A DNA stretch of 64,000 nucleotides, from contig CM055105.1 in assembly GCA_029204225.1 (NCBI GenBank), forward strand, positions 48,557,688 through 48,621,687, read 5' to 3'. A program made the translations under genes and the position numbers. Source of the DNA: Diphasiastrum complanatum (taxonomy: Eukaryota > Streptophyta > Lycopodiopsida > Lycopodiales > Lycopodiaceae). Positions 26,001 through 38,000 of this stretch are shown one piece after another. Position 1 is the stretch's first letter; every line of letters starts with the position of its first letter. The notes beneath the pieces are model-generated. The model ran no database searches, had not been told where the DNA came from, and was given only the letters and a program-made list of their open reading frames with translations.

Positions 26001-29000
26001 TGACCATTTGCAAGCTATTGAGGCCAATCTTTCCTTAGGGCCTATGGCCTATAAGTGGTAGTTAAATCTCCAGGAGACTGGGCAGACTCCCCGATCATGG
26101 AAAGCTTTTGAAGAAGCTTTCCTAAGAGAATTTCTACCAGAGAATGAACTTGATAGAGCCTGGGAAGCCTGGGAAAGAACAGTAATGGACAAGTCCCTCA
26201 TCCAATATATCTCGCAGTATATTGAAGCAATTTTAAAGATTAAAAATATGGATGATTATCAGAAAATCAGGGGATTTGTCCGTGGCCTCAAAGATGAATA
26301 TAAAGTAGAGGTCCAGAGAAACTCGCCTACTACCCTTGAGCAAGCTCTCAGATATGCTCAAATCTATGATGATTCAGTGGGTAGGAAGAGGGCGAGACAA
26401 CAGCCATTTTTTGAGCAGCCTTCTCAGAAAGGCTTTCAATTTAACAAGAAATTTTTAAAAAGAAAGAATCAAGATAAATTTAAAAGTGAAGCTCCTCAGA
26501 AACGCACTTCACTCATACAGCCCTTAAAACCAGATGATTTTGAGAAAGCCAAACAAGAACGTTTGTGCTTTGTGTGTATGGGCAAGGGACACACAGTCAG
26601 ATAGTGTCCCAAGGGGCCTTTCACTAAAAAAGATAAGAAAGATAAAAAACAAGTTCATCTTATTCAAACTGTATGTTTCCCCAGTGACTCAGCAGCTTCC
26701 GAGATCAAAGTGTATCATGAAGATCATGAACACTGTTGCCAGCTGACCTCTACAATGCTAGCCTGACCCTTCAGCTTTGGGCCGCATGACCTAGTACGTA
26801 TGCATGGGAAAGTTGGTAACCAGTCAGTAAGAGTTATGGTTGATGATGGGGCAACCATAATTTCATCAACTACACCCTGGTTAAAAAGCTTAAACTACCA
26901 TAAGTACCTAGTCAGCATAGGTACATAGTTTCATTAGCTAAGGGTGAAGATAAAAAAATATGGGAAACTATGGTAAGTAATTTGAATCTTGGTATTCAGG
27001 GGTACCAAGATGAAATAAACTTTCAGATAATGCACCTGGATCGCACAGATATTGTTCTCGGGAGAGATTGGCTCTACAGTTTAGGACCTTCCCTAGGGAA
27101 CTCAGATAGGTCAGATACCACAGTCAGGGTCGTGTCCAGCGTACATGACCAACAGGGCAAGACAGTGTGAGTAGTGTGCCCCAGCACGGTCCATAGCCAT
27201 GGCGGGCCTAACACAGCCTAGGGACCCTGTCAGCAGGATAGGGCCCCCATTTGGGTCCCGACGTGCAGTCCGCCACGTCAGTGCCACATGGCCGACACTT
27301 GGCAGTTGCATGCTACCAGCCCTCACACTGGGCTAGGAGGGGCTTACTCTATATCAGGGAGTAGGCAAGGTTGGGTGGATCAGTTAGTGTTTGCCCTATT
27401 GTGGTGTTAGGATCTATTACACTAAGCGTAGCATTAGGCAGTCCCAGGATCGAGCCAAGCATTATGCAGATCCACACAGACGGGATGTGCAGTTCTCCAC
27501 TGGTGAGAAAGTCTACTTGAGAGTCCCAGTCGACTCTAAAACCCTCAAATCAGGAGTGTGTGCTAAGTTGTCTCCAAGGTATTGTGGTCCCTTTACCATC
27601 AGTAGGAGACTAGGCGAGGTCACCTATGAACTAGAACTCCCACACAGCAATAAGGTTTTTCCAGTCTTTCATGTAAGTCAGTTACGAAAAGCCTTAGCCA
27701 GATCAGAAAATCTAGTAGGGGACAGTGTTCTAGTTCTCCCATTGGATCCTCAGCAACCTCCACATGAACCAGAGGAAATTCTTGATAGTAGAGAGACGCA
27801 GACTCGTCATACTCTACACCGAGAATATCCAGTTAAGTGGAATGATCAGCCTATTGAGAATGCCACTTGGGAAAGAGGCAGCGTCCTTCGCAAGATTTTT
27901 CCAGACTTTGTCTTAGAGGACCAAGACGGTTCTTAAGGGGGAGGGAGTGTTACGAGCTCGTGACCAGTGCCGAACCCTAGAGAACACAAATAGGTCAGAT
28001 ACCACAGTCAGGGTCGTGTCCAGCGTACACGACCAACAGGGCAAGAAAGTGTGAGTAGTGTGCCCCAGCACGGTCCATAGCCATGGCGGGCCTAACACAG
28101 CCTAGGGACCCTGTCAACAGGATAGGGCTCCCAGTTGGGTCCCGACGTGCAGTCGGCCACGTCAGTGACACGTGGCCGACACTTGGCAGTTGCATGCTAC
28201 CAGCCCTCACACTGGGCTAGGAGGGGCTTACTCTATATCATGGAGTAGGCAAGGTTGGGTGGATCAGTTAGAGTTTGCCCTACTGTGGTGTTAGGATCTA
28301 TTACATAGTGGGAATGACCTCGAAGTGAGATATCAGTGGAATGAAGGATGGTGACCCCATGAGATAGTCGACAACATTGTGCCCGCCACTATGAGGGTGG
28401 CATGTGTAGCTGCTCGAATCAGGCCAACAGGCTAGGCCATTATACATGGCTAGCTAGTGAGCTTCTCCTAGCTGCAACAAATACTCACCGTAACTAGTGA
28501 CAGGACCCAATGTGTCGGCTGAGGTCCTGCTAATTCCCATATCATCGCAATCAATGAGCACCATCAAATGTAATGTCTCTGTTCATGAAATCTTAATGAA
28601 GAGGTGACAGCAATGCCAGGGTACTTGCTAGTACCGTCAAACCCTCTGACCAGCTGAATGCAGGTAGTCAATTGAGAGATTGCCTCTGCCTGAATGGGAG
28701 GGCACGCAAATTCTGCTAAAATGGTATGATGTGGGATAGAAGTTTTTCCATGGATCATTCGGGACAACACTTGGAGGCGGGAAATATTGGCCCAATTAGA
28801 TAAAGTGATGCCCGTGCACTAAGTTTTTTTAGCATGCCTAATTTGAAGAAAAGAAGGTTTAGGAGCCGTTTGTCTTCCAAGTTTTAAATGACAAGTAGCC
28901 CAATCTTTACTACTTATTACTTCCATGTAGGTGAGGAGTGGCTTGTTTGAATCTTAAGCAGATGTAGGTAGCGGCCTTCATCATCATACCATTGGTTTTT

Positions 29001-32000
29001 GGGAGTCGTATGTAGCAAATGTGGTATGGAGGGAAGATGATAGAAATGAGGCTCGGGCTTCCACAATGTCGTCCACAGAAAAATGGTTGAGAGGAGCCAA
29101 TGGGGAAGTTCAGTAGTCAGATATGAAATTACCATTCCCAAGGAGCATCCTAGATAAGTGTAGCATTATACCACATCTTCGTGATGTTAACTCCCAATCC
29201 CCATCAGTTATGGACTCGGCTCATTACATTCGCCGCGTCCATTTACATTTACAGTTACTGTACTTTATGCATAAGCAGGCCTTGGGCCCTTTTTTATTCA
29301 TTAGTGACATTCAGACTATATGGTTGGCCTTTGGCCTTATTATTCATTATTAGGCCATTTGGACATATTACTGGAGAGTGGGGGCCTTCTTGGAGGGCGC
29401 ACTATTATCCCTCCCAGTTGGGCCCTAGCCACTGGAAGCTTCCTTTTAGGGCTTCCTCTTGGCTATAAGTAGGGAAACTGTGTCATTTGTCATTCAGCTG
29501 ATGATATTGATCTCTCTCTTTAGCCTCCTTAATCTCTCTCTTTCCTGCTTTCTAGGGTTAAGTCTTGCTTATGTGATGCTTTCATAGCTTAGTTCTAGAT
29601 CAGCTGTGGCTCTATTCGTAACTTGGTATCAGAGCACTTTTCTGAGCACAATCTGGAATTTTTTCTTTGTTGCCGTGCCTTGCTCCTCCATCGCTGTTCC
29701 TACAGCTCCATTACCGTTTTGACAGTCCTGTTCCATCGCTGCTCCTTCCTGCCCAGCGTTCCCCCTGTTTTGTCCCCTCTTTTCTTTGCTGCTCAGCGCT
29801 CCTCCTCTTCCTTTCCATCGTTGTCCCTGCCTTCCGACCTATCACTTTCGTCTGATATTTTTCAAGTTTGCAGCCATCTTCCACAGTTAGTTCCCTGACT
29901 GTCCAACGCCCATCCTCATCCAAAAACTACCCAATTCCGACATCATTTGCTATTCCAAACAGCTAAAATTCTTCAACCTGTAAATCGCTGCCTCAGCACT
30001 CCCAAGTTGTCACTTTTCCCTTTTTTTTTTTTCTCCAATTCCAGCCATCTTTTACAGCTTATCAAAAGGCTGTCGCGCGCTCATTGGTTTGCATCTCTTG
30101 GAGCCGTTACACTGGGCTTGACACAGCAGACATTGACATTTGTACATGATGCAGTTACACACTCACTTGTGGGCATTGATTCTCAGGGAGACTTCCAGTT
30201 GATTACTGGGAAGCAGTTTATTCGCAGCCTGCCGAAGGCTCATTGTGCTGCCTTATTATGTGTTCAGCGGGCAGTACCAGTTCCTCCAGTTTCTACACCA
30301 GCAGCTGTTCCTCAGGTGATTTCTGACTTATTACATCAGTATGCTTTTGTCTTTTCAGATCCTACGACGCTACCACCATTACGTGACGTGAACCATCATA
30401 TTGATTTGCATCCTGGTTCTGCTCCTCCCTCCCGTCCCCCTTATCGTATGTCTCAGGGTCTCATTGTTCTTAGTCACAGCCCTTTTGGTGCTCCTGTTCT
30501 CCTTATTAATAAGAAAGATGGTACCAAACGCCTTTGTATTGATTACCGTGCTTTAAATAAGTTGACTATTCGTAATCAGTACCCTATTCCACACATGGAT
30601 GACCTCTTTGACCGGCTCGGTACCTCTAAAATCTTTTCCAAAATAAACCTTCGTTCTGGATATTACCAAATCAGGATGCACCCTTCTGACGAACATAAGA
30701 CTGCTTTCCGTACTCATCTTGGTTTATATGAATTTCGTGTGCTTCCTTTTGGTGTTACTAATGGCCCTCCTACGTTCCAGAATGTGATGAATAACGTCTT
30801 GCGTCCGCTTCTTGGTCATTGTCTTGGTTTATTTTGATGATATTCTTATTTTTAGTCAGTCTCTTGCTGAGCATGTTGCCCATCTTTCCTCTGTATTTCA
30901 GTTACTTGTACACCACCAGTTATTTGCTAAGTTGTCTAAATGTTCTTTTGTTGTTTCTGAGATCGAGTTTCTTGGTTTTCTTATTTGTAATGGTCACATT
31001 CGTCTGGATCCTCATAAGGTTCAGGCCATCCAGGATTGGCCTATACCTACTGATATTCATCATGTTCGTATGTTTCTTGGGTTAGCCACTCACCTTCGTC
31101 GTCCAATTCCTCATTTTGCCACTATCGTAGCTCCTCTTCATGCACTTTTGAAGAAGTCTAGTACTTTTCTTTGGACTCCTGATTGTCAGACAGCGTTGGA
31201 TACTCTTCGTCATGCTGTTGTTGATGCTGCCGTTATGTGTTTACCACAGTTTGATCAGAAGTTTCTTGTTGAGACTGATGCTAGTAATGTTGGTTTGGGT
31301 GCTTTACTTCGCCAGTCACAATGTATTATTGCTTATGAGTCGCGTCGTCTTCGCTCTTATGAGCAACGTTATTCTGTGCATGAGAAAGAGCTTCTTGCTA
31401 TTATCTATGCTCTTAAGAAGTGGCGTCATTATCTGTATCGAGTCCCATTTGACATTATTACTGATCACCAGTCTTTACGTTATCTGTTTTCTCAACGTGA
31501 CCTTAGTGATCGTCAATTTCGTTGGTTGCAATTTTTACAGTCTTTTAATTTCTCCATATTGTATCGTCCTGGTCGTGCTAACACTGCTGCTGATGCATTA
31601 TCTCGTCTTCCAGCTTTGTTAAATACACTCGTTTCTACTATTCCTCCATGGTTTGATGCTCTACCTGCAACATACCTTACATGTTCTGATTTTCGTGATG
31701 TTTATAGTTTTGCCCCACCTGTTTCGTCCAGTCCTCATCAGGTTTACTCCATTATTGACAATCGTCTTTATCATTATGATTCTCTTTGTATCCCTAGTTC
31801 TTTGGGTATCCATTCCTAGTTGTTGTCGGATGCTCATTCCTCTCCTGTTGGGGGTCACTTTGGTTTTCAGAAGTCTTATGCTCGTCTCAAAGACCATTTC
31901 TATTGGCCCTCTCTTCGATCTGAGCTTGCTGTTCTTATTTGTACCTGCCCTTTCTGTCTTCGTAATAAGTACTCCCGTGCTAAATTTGCTAGTTTGCTCC

Positions 32001-35000
32001 AGAGTTGGCCTATTCCTCATCGCCAGTGGACTGATATATCTATGGACTTTATCCTTGGCCTTCCCCATACCCAGCGTGGTCACGATTCATGTATGGTGGT
32101 AGTTGACAGGTTCTCGAAACAGGCACATTTTATCCCAGTTCGCAGTACTATCACAGCAGAGCAGTGTGCACGTTTGTTCCTATCAGAGATTTCCCGCCTG
32201 CATGGATTTCCTCGTACTATCCTTTCTGATCGGGATAGTAAGTTTACATCTATATTCTGGACAGAGCTTATGCGTATTTTGGATGTTCAGCTTTTTATGG
32301 GTTTTGCTTATCATTCTACTTCTGATGGGCAGTCTGAGGTCCTTAACACGATCCTTGAGGATTATTTACGCCATTTTGTTACTCCTTCAGGGAAGGATTG
32401 GGATCAGCATTTATGTTTAGCAGAGTATAGCTATAATAGCTCTGTTAGTACCAGCACAGGTGTCTCTCCATTTTTATTATCTCATGGCTATGCACCTCTT
32501 TTACCTGGCATTCCTCTTCCTCCTGAGGATACACCTGTTACACTTGCATCTTTTCTATCAGGTGCTCGAGAGCTTATTACCCGGGCCAGTTCTCATTTAC
32601 AGCATGTTCAGCAACGTTATCAGACCTCAGTTGATCGTCACCGCCGCCATGTTGAGTTTCAGCTTGGAGATATGGTTTATCTACGCTTACGGTTTGCACG
32701 TCATCATTTTGTCCAGGGCCATGCTTCTACTGAGAAGCTTGCACCACGTTATTATGGGCCTTATCGCATTGTGGAGGTTCTTAGTCCAGTTACATATCGC
32801 TTACAGCTTCCTGCTTCCACACGCGCCTTTGATGTATTCCATGTTAGTTTATTACGTGCTGCTATTGAGGATGACGATCCTTGTGATGCTGAGTTTCCTA
32901 CTGCTCCAGAGTTATTTCCATTTTTACCTGCTGCTATATTACAGGTCCGTCTATACCATAGTCGACGCCGCCGGCAGATTCAGTTTTTGGTCCAGTGGGA
33001 TGGTCGTCCTATTGAGGAGGCCACATGGGAGCCTATTGATGTGTTTTATCATACACCATTACTTGCGGATTAGGCTCGTGCTCTTGCTGCACTTGTTGAT
33101 TCCTCTACATCAGATGTTCCTCTAGCTGTTGATGCACCAGGGCTTGCTGCTACTTGATCCGGTTATCTTTTCGGCAGTTGGGTCTTTTTTTTGTGTCGGG
33201 GAGAGTTATGGACTCGGCTCATTACATTCGCCGCGTCCATTTACATTTACAGTTACTTTACTTTATGCATAAGCAGGCCTTGGGCCCTTTTTTATTCATT
33301 AGTGACATTCAGACTATATGGTCGGCCTTTGGCCTTATTATTCATTATTAGGCCATTTGGACATATTACTGGAGAGTGGGGGCCTTCTTGGAGGGCGCAC
33401 TATTATCCTTCCCAGTTGGGCCCTAGCCACTGGAAGCTTCCTTTTAGGGCTTCCTCTTGGCTATAAGTAGGGAAACTGTGTCATTTGTCATTCAGCTGAT
33501 GATATTGATCTCTCTCTTTAGCCTCCTTAATCTCTCTCTTTCCTGCTTTCTAGGGTTAAGTCTTGCTTATGTGATGCTTTCATAGCTTAGTTCTAGATCA
33601 GCTGTGGCTCTATTCGTAACTCCATCTAGTATAGAATGTATGAAGATTGTCTAACTATCTCTACAGACCATCTCTAGTAGTGGAGAACATCATTAGCATA
33701 AAGATGGGTGGCAATCAAAATATCAAGAAAAATTTCATTTAAAAATAAAACAACATATCAACTTAACATGATTGTGAATTATTGCCTCCATTGTTAGGAA
33801 CAACATAACCACAGGAAAGACAAAGCTAGTCTAATCCACCCAGACAATGCATTCTCTTATAAAATGCCCCTCCTAGCCCAATGTGGGTTTGCATGCGGTT
33901 GGTGCCAATTGCAACTGACACTAACCATTCATGTTGCATGCATGGGTAACTGATGCATGAGTCCCAGTCCACTGCTGAAGGACTGCATGGCTCCTAACTG
34001 TCATGCATGTGTCTGCATGGGTATTACTAGCCCTCACAACTACTGCACGGTATGCATGCATGCCACTGACTCACACAGTCCTCTGCCCTCCGATGGTTAG
34101 CTGCACCGAGAAGTACCGTTAGGTTCGGTCAAGTGACATTCTCATAACAATAGGTAACCTTCCCTCTGCCAGTTGTTTGCACAACATAGAGACTCAGAGA
34201 AGGGGGGTCCGAAATAGCCCACCCTCCTAATCTTGCGTGCACGCTACAAAGGCCTGCACATCAAGCCCTAGGCAAGAGGAATCTCGACCCCTCAGCATAT
34301 TGGCCAAAAGGTGGGAAAAAACAATATACAAACCGTAGAAATAAATCATAGGTCCCGCGGTACTGGGTACCGCGGATCCCGGTACCGCGGGGCCATACTG
34401 GTACCGCAATACCATGTTGGTAGTGCGGTACCACAATAAAATATATTATTTAATATTTAATATTTTTTTTTAAAAAAAATTGACCTAAACCTACCCGCCC
34501 CCCTCGCATTTCATCCGAAATTTTTTCCGCCCTGCCATCGCTGTTGCTTCCGCCTGCCTGCCTTCAATTCCTTGTTGTGCCCTTCGCCCACGCAACGCCC
34601 TGCCTTGCATCTGACTTGCTTCGCCCTGCCTTCGCCCATTTTCAGCGTCTCTCCAACATTGAACCCTGCTGTTTTTTTTTCCAGCAATCCATCCTTCCAG
34701 CTTTAGCTTCATCTGCATTTTTTCCCTAGTTTTCTCCATCGCAATGGTGCAATCCGCCCTTTCCAGTCTGTGGGACGAGGTGGACATTGTCAAGCGGGTT
34801 GCCGACAAGACCAACAAGACCGGTCAGAAGATCGTGCGTTGCCGATACTGCCTCGTCGAATTTGTTGCGTCCCTCACTCGCCTTAAAGGCCACCTGCTCG
34901 GTGCACGCGCCAAAAATGGTGCCACCTTAAATGTTGCCCGTTGTGGCAGCATGTCCATCCCCGACAGGCAGCGACTACTGGACACCTACGGGCCGTGGCT

Positions 35001-38000
35001 CGTGGCGGGGGAGAACACCATTTCGGAAGGCGTTCTCCGGTTTTGCACCGCTCCTTATGTGGCTGACCCAGAGTTGTTGCCTGCTTGGTTGGCACGCACG
35101 AGGAGAGGGAGTCCATCCTCATCTTGTCCCATTGCCCCTCATCCCCCTCAGACAGTTCCGCCACACGCACCCCCATCTGCATCCATTCCGGTGGATCCCG
35201 TCCCATCACGTCCGCCAATTGCCACTGCGGTTCCACCACCACGTCCTGCTGCTCGCACGCCCCCAGTTTATGATTTTCTCATGGATTCTCCACCACCCAA
35301 GCAGACCCAGGATGCTACTGACGAGGCCTTCGAGGATGTGGATGAGATCCCTTCTTCCTTCCCTTCCCATCCGAATGACCTCCCTAGCCAGCAGTTTTCG
35401 TATCTCGTGCCAGGTCTTGCCCCTCCACCAGTGCACCCCACTTATGCTGCTGCACCCATCCCTGCCAGTGCATCCCACTCTCCCCATTCCACGTCTACAG
35501 CCGATGCATCCACTAGTGCCCAGCCTTTCGCGTCATCATCCATTCCTGTCACAGTTGGTGCACCATGCTGGAGGTCCACCACCGGTCGCCCACCAGGTAG
35601 AGCCCTTGTGCAACAGACCATTTGCGGTGCGCATCAGCCGCACATGGACAGAGAGGCCACACAGGCCGTGGCCAGTTTGATTTGCGAGCTGAACCTACCT
35701 TGTGCCATCGCCGATTCTAAGCCCTTCAGAAGCGCATTCCGCCTTGCACAGTCTGTCAGCCCTAGCTGGAGAGTCCTGTCAGAGGATGAGCATGATGAGG
35801 ATGAGCCCATTCGGGTTGTGTTTGGCAAATCAGAGAGGGATGAGGCAGATGATACAGGTGCAGGGCACACGCCACGGGCAGGGGTCACAGGTGCATCACG
35901 TGGTAGAGGTGGGGCACATGGCACAGGTTATACTGGGAGACAGGCAGGGCACACAGGGGGGGGCAGTGGCATACCTACCTATGTCGATATGATGGAGGAG
36001 GCTCTTGATAGAGGGCAAAGTGATTTAGATGTCGGTCCCGCAGTTGCTTGGATGTGTGCAGTACAGACTCACGGCCGTTACTGCGATAGCACACCAGAGG
36101 AAGCACCAGATGACTTTGATTGCACAGATTGGGAGGCCATGCAGGGTCTACAGGGTGCACATGATGAGGCACGGGTTGATTCAGGGGTGGTGCACAGGAT
36201 GATTCAGGGGTTGGTGCACAGGATGAGGCCCAGAGCCCAAAGCATTTGTATTCAGATGCCCAGCTAGACGACTTGATTGCCACATTGGATTCAGAGGCTC
36301 AGCAGATGCCGAGTGTCAGGGCACCCCCTTCTCTCTTGCCAGCATGCCATACACAGAGTCACAGCCAGAGCAGCCACATGAGGTGCCTACAGTTCCTCCA
36401 GTTCCTCAGAGGGTATATGTGCGCCGCACAGCTCCTCCAGTGCCACCGATGCCATTCAGGCCTGCAGCCCCTCCATCGTCGTCCACTTCTGTAGCACCAG
36501 GTCTCCATGGCAGGCCACCATCTGTGCCCAGGTTTTCTCTTGCAACGCCCACATCCACAGTGGCTCCTCCAGTGGCAGCACCCACTTCACATCCTCCTCC
36601 TTTGGAGGCACCCACTCCACTGGCTCCCCCTTTGGCAGCACCCAAGATGTACCAGTATCGGCGTACTTGCCTCCTGCACAGCCAGTTCCTCCACCAGCGG
36701 CACTCCCACGGGCACACACTCCACGAGCTCATCCTCCTCGCTCAGCTGCACAGGGAGTTCCCTCTTTTGCTTCCCTATCCCAGCCGGCCTCAGCTTGGGG
36801 CCAGACTAGCCAGCCAGGTGATTTGCATGGGAGTAATGAGCATTGATAGCTCCTCTTGTTCGCAAGAGACCAGGAAGGCCCAAGGGTGCACCGAACAAGA
36901 AAGGCAAGGCACAGAAACTGCCAGCGAAGAGAGGACGACCACGCAGGGCTCCAACTATAGCTAGAGGTGCAGTATTACAACCAGCTGGAGCAGGTGTTGT
37001 TGGTTTGGCTTGCTTGGGGGCTAATGCGGAGGCAGATTGGGATGATGGAGTGACGAGTCCTCCTCCTCGGATACACAGCCCATGCCAGTTCCAGACAGGC
37101 ATAGATATCGGCTACAAGAGTCAGCTCGGGGCCCTGAGTTGTCTCCGGAGCATTCGTCTGAGTCAGAGCCAGAGCATTGATTGTGGCTTTGTTATTTTAG
37201 TTTCAATAGTTTGTCTCTAGCAGACGGTCTACCATTGTACTCAGATCATTTTTCACATTATATACAGTGTTTGGCGTAATTTATTTGTTGCACATTGTGC
37301 GTATGTCGCTCTGTACATTTGATGTTGTATTTTCAATATTATGTCAAATTCTATGTGCGTGTGTGAATCTTATTTTCAACTAATTTCGATTGAAGTGAAT
37401 GATAGCTTCACATAAATGCACCTACATCATGAGCACAGCAATTACCCCTACACCCCAAACGGCATTTCATAAACACATGTATTACATTTGCATTTAAAAA
37501 AATTACAGAGATTGCATTTCACATGACCAGGCTCGCGTTGCACAAAAAACAACTATATATTGATTCAGCCGTTGTATCAAGATAACATTACATATCCCGT
37601 CTTTTTTTTAAGCAGCCATCTAGTTATTTGTCGCACCCTAAACTGCTGAAAACTACATAGCAACAGCCTGCCGCATACGGCTAGACCTTATCTATTCTAA
37701 ACATTCCTACTGATCCTCCACCGACTCCTCGCCCTCGTCAGGTGCATTGTTCTGTCGCTCTCGCTCTGCCTCCTGGTTAGCCCGACTTCTGGCCGCCCTT
37801 TCCCTGACCATGATGAGCTAACTTCGAAGATCTGGAGGGTAGAGGGTAAGGGCAGTGACATGTTGGGTCCAAATGTACAAATTAGTTAATGCAAGAGCAC
37901 GAGCACAAGGAAGCGATTTACATCAAAAAGACCTCAATGATGAGTTTCATGAGAGTCTAGGAGTCCCTTGTTCTCAGCTTCCATATAGGTTGCCCTTTTG

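Larger units (their letters stand above)
20437..28305 (+). mobile_element. Gypsy-1A, chromoviral LTR retrotransposon with nested Gypsy-1B
   Basis: The 5' LTR is 20437-20796 and the 3' LTR 27948-28305 (TGTTACGAGC...GATCTATTACA). TGGTATCAGAGCC at 20798 is an initiator tRNA-Met primer site and AAGGGGGAGGGAG precedes the 3' LTR. Flanks TGGTG and TAGTG are a target duplication with one change. The LTRs differ at about 11 of 358 positions by hand count. The element inserted into LINE-3 and was then split by Gypsy-1B at 25069-27421. Confidence 0.93.
29206..33621 (+). mobile_element. Gypsy-2, young chromoviral element without gag
   Basis: LTRs of 418 bases (29206-29623, 33204-33621; AGTTATGGAC...TTCGTAACT) differ at only 3 positions. 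The target duplication CCATC is perfect (29201-29205, 33622-33626). The primer site TGGTATCAGAGC (29624) adjoins the LTR. The 4.4-kb element has a pyrimidine-rich leader that runs directly into the region after protease, so gag, zinc knuckle and protease are absent. Confidence 0.94.

Noticed and set aside
34500-34817. Minus-strand 108-codon frame overlapping hAT-I
   Set aside because: Antisense shadow of the GC-rich leader and BED-finger frame. No family resemblance.
35085-36732. Several overlapping frames on both strands over hAT-I
   Set aside because: High GC and low-complexity Pro/Ser sequence leave many frames open by chance. Only the BED-finger frame and the AT-hook continuation have recognisable motifs.
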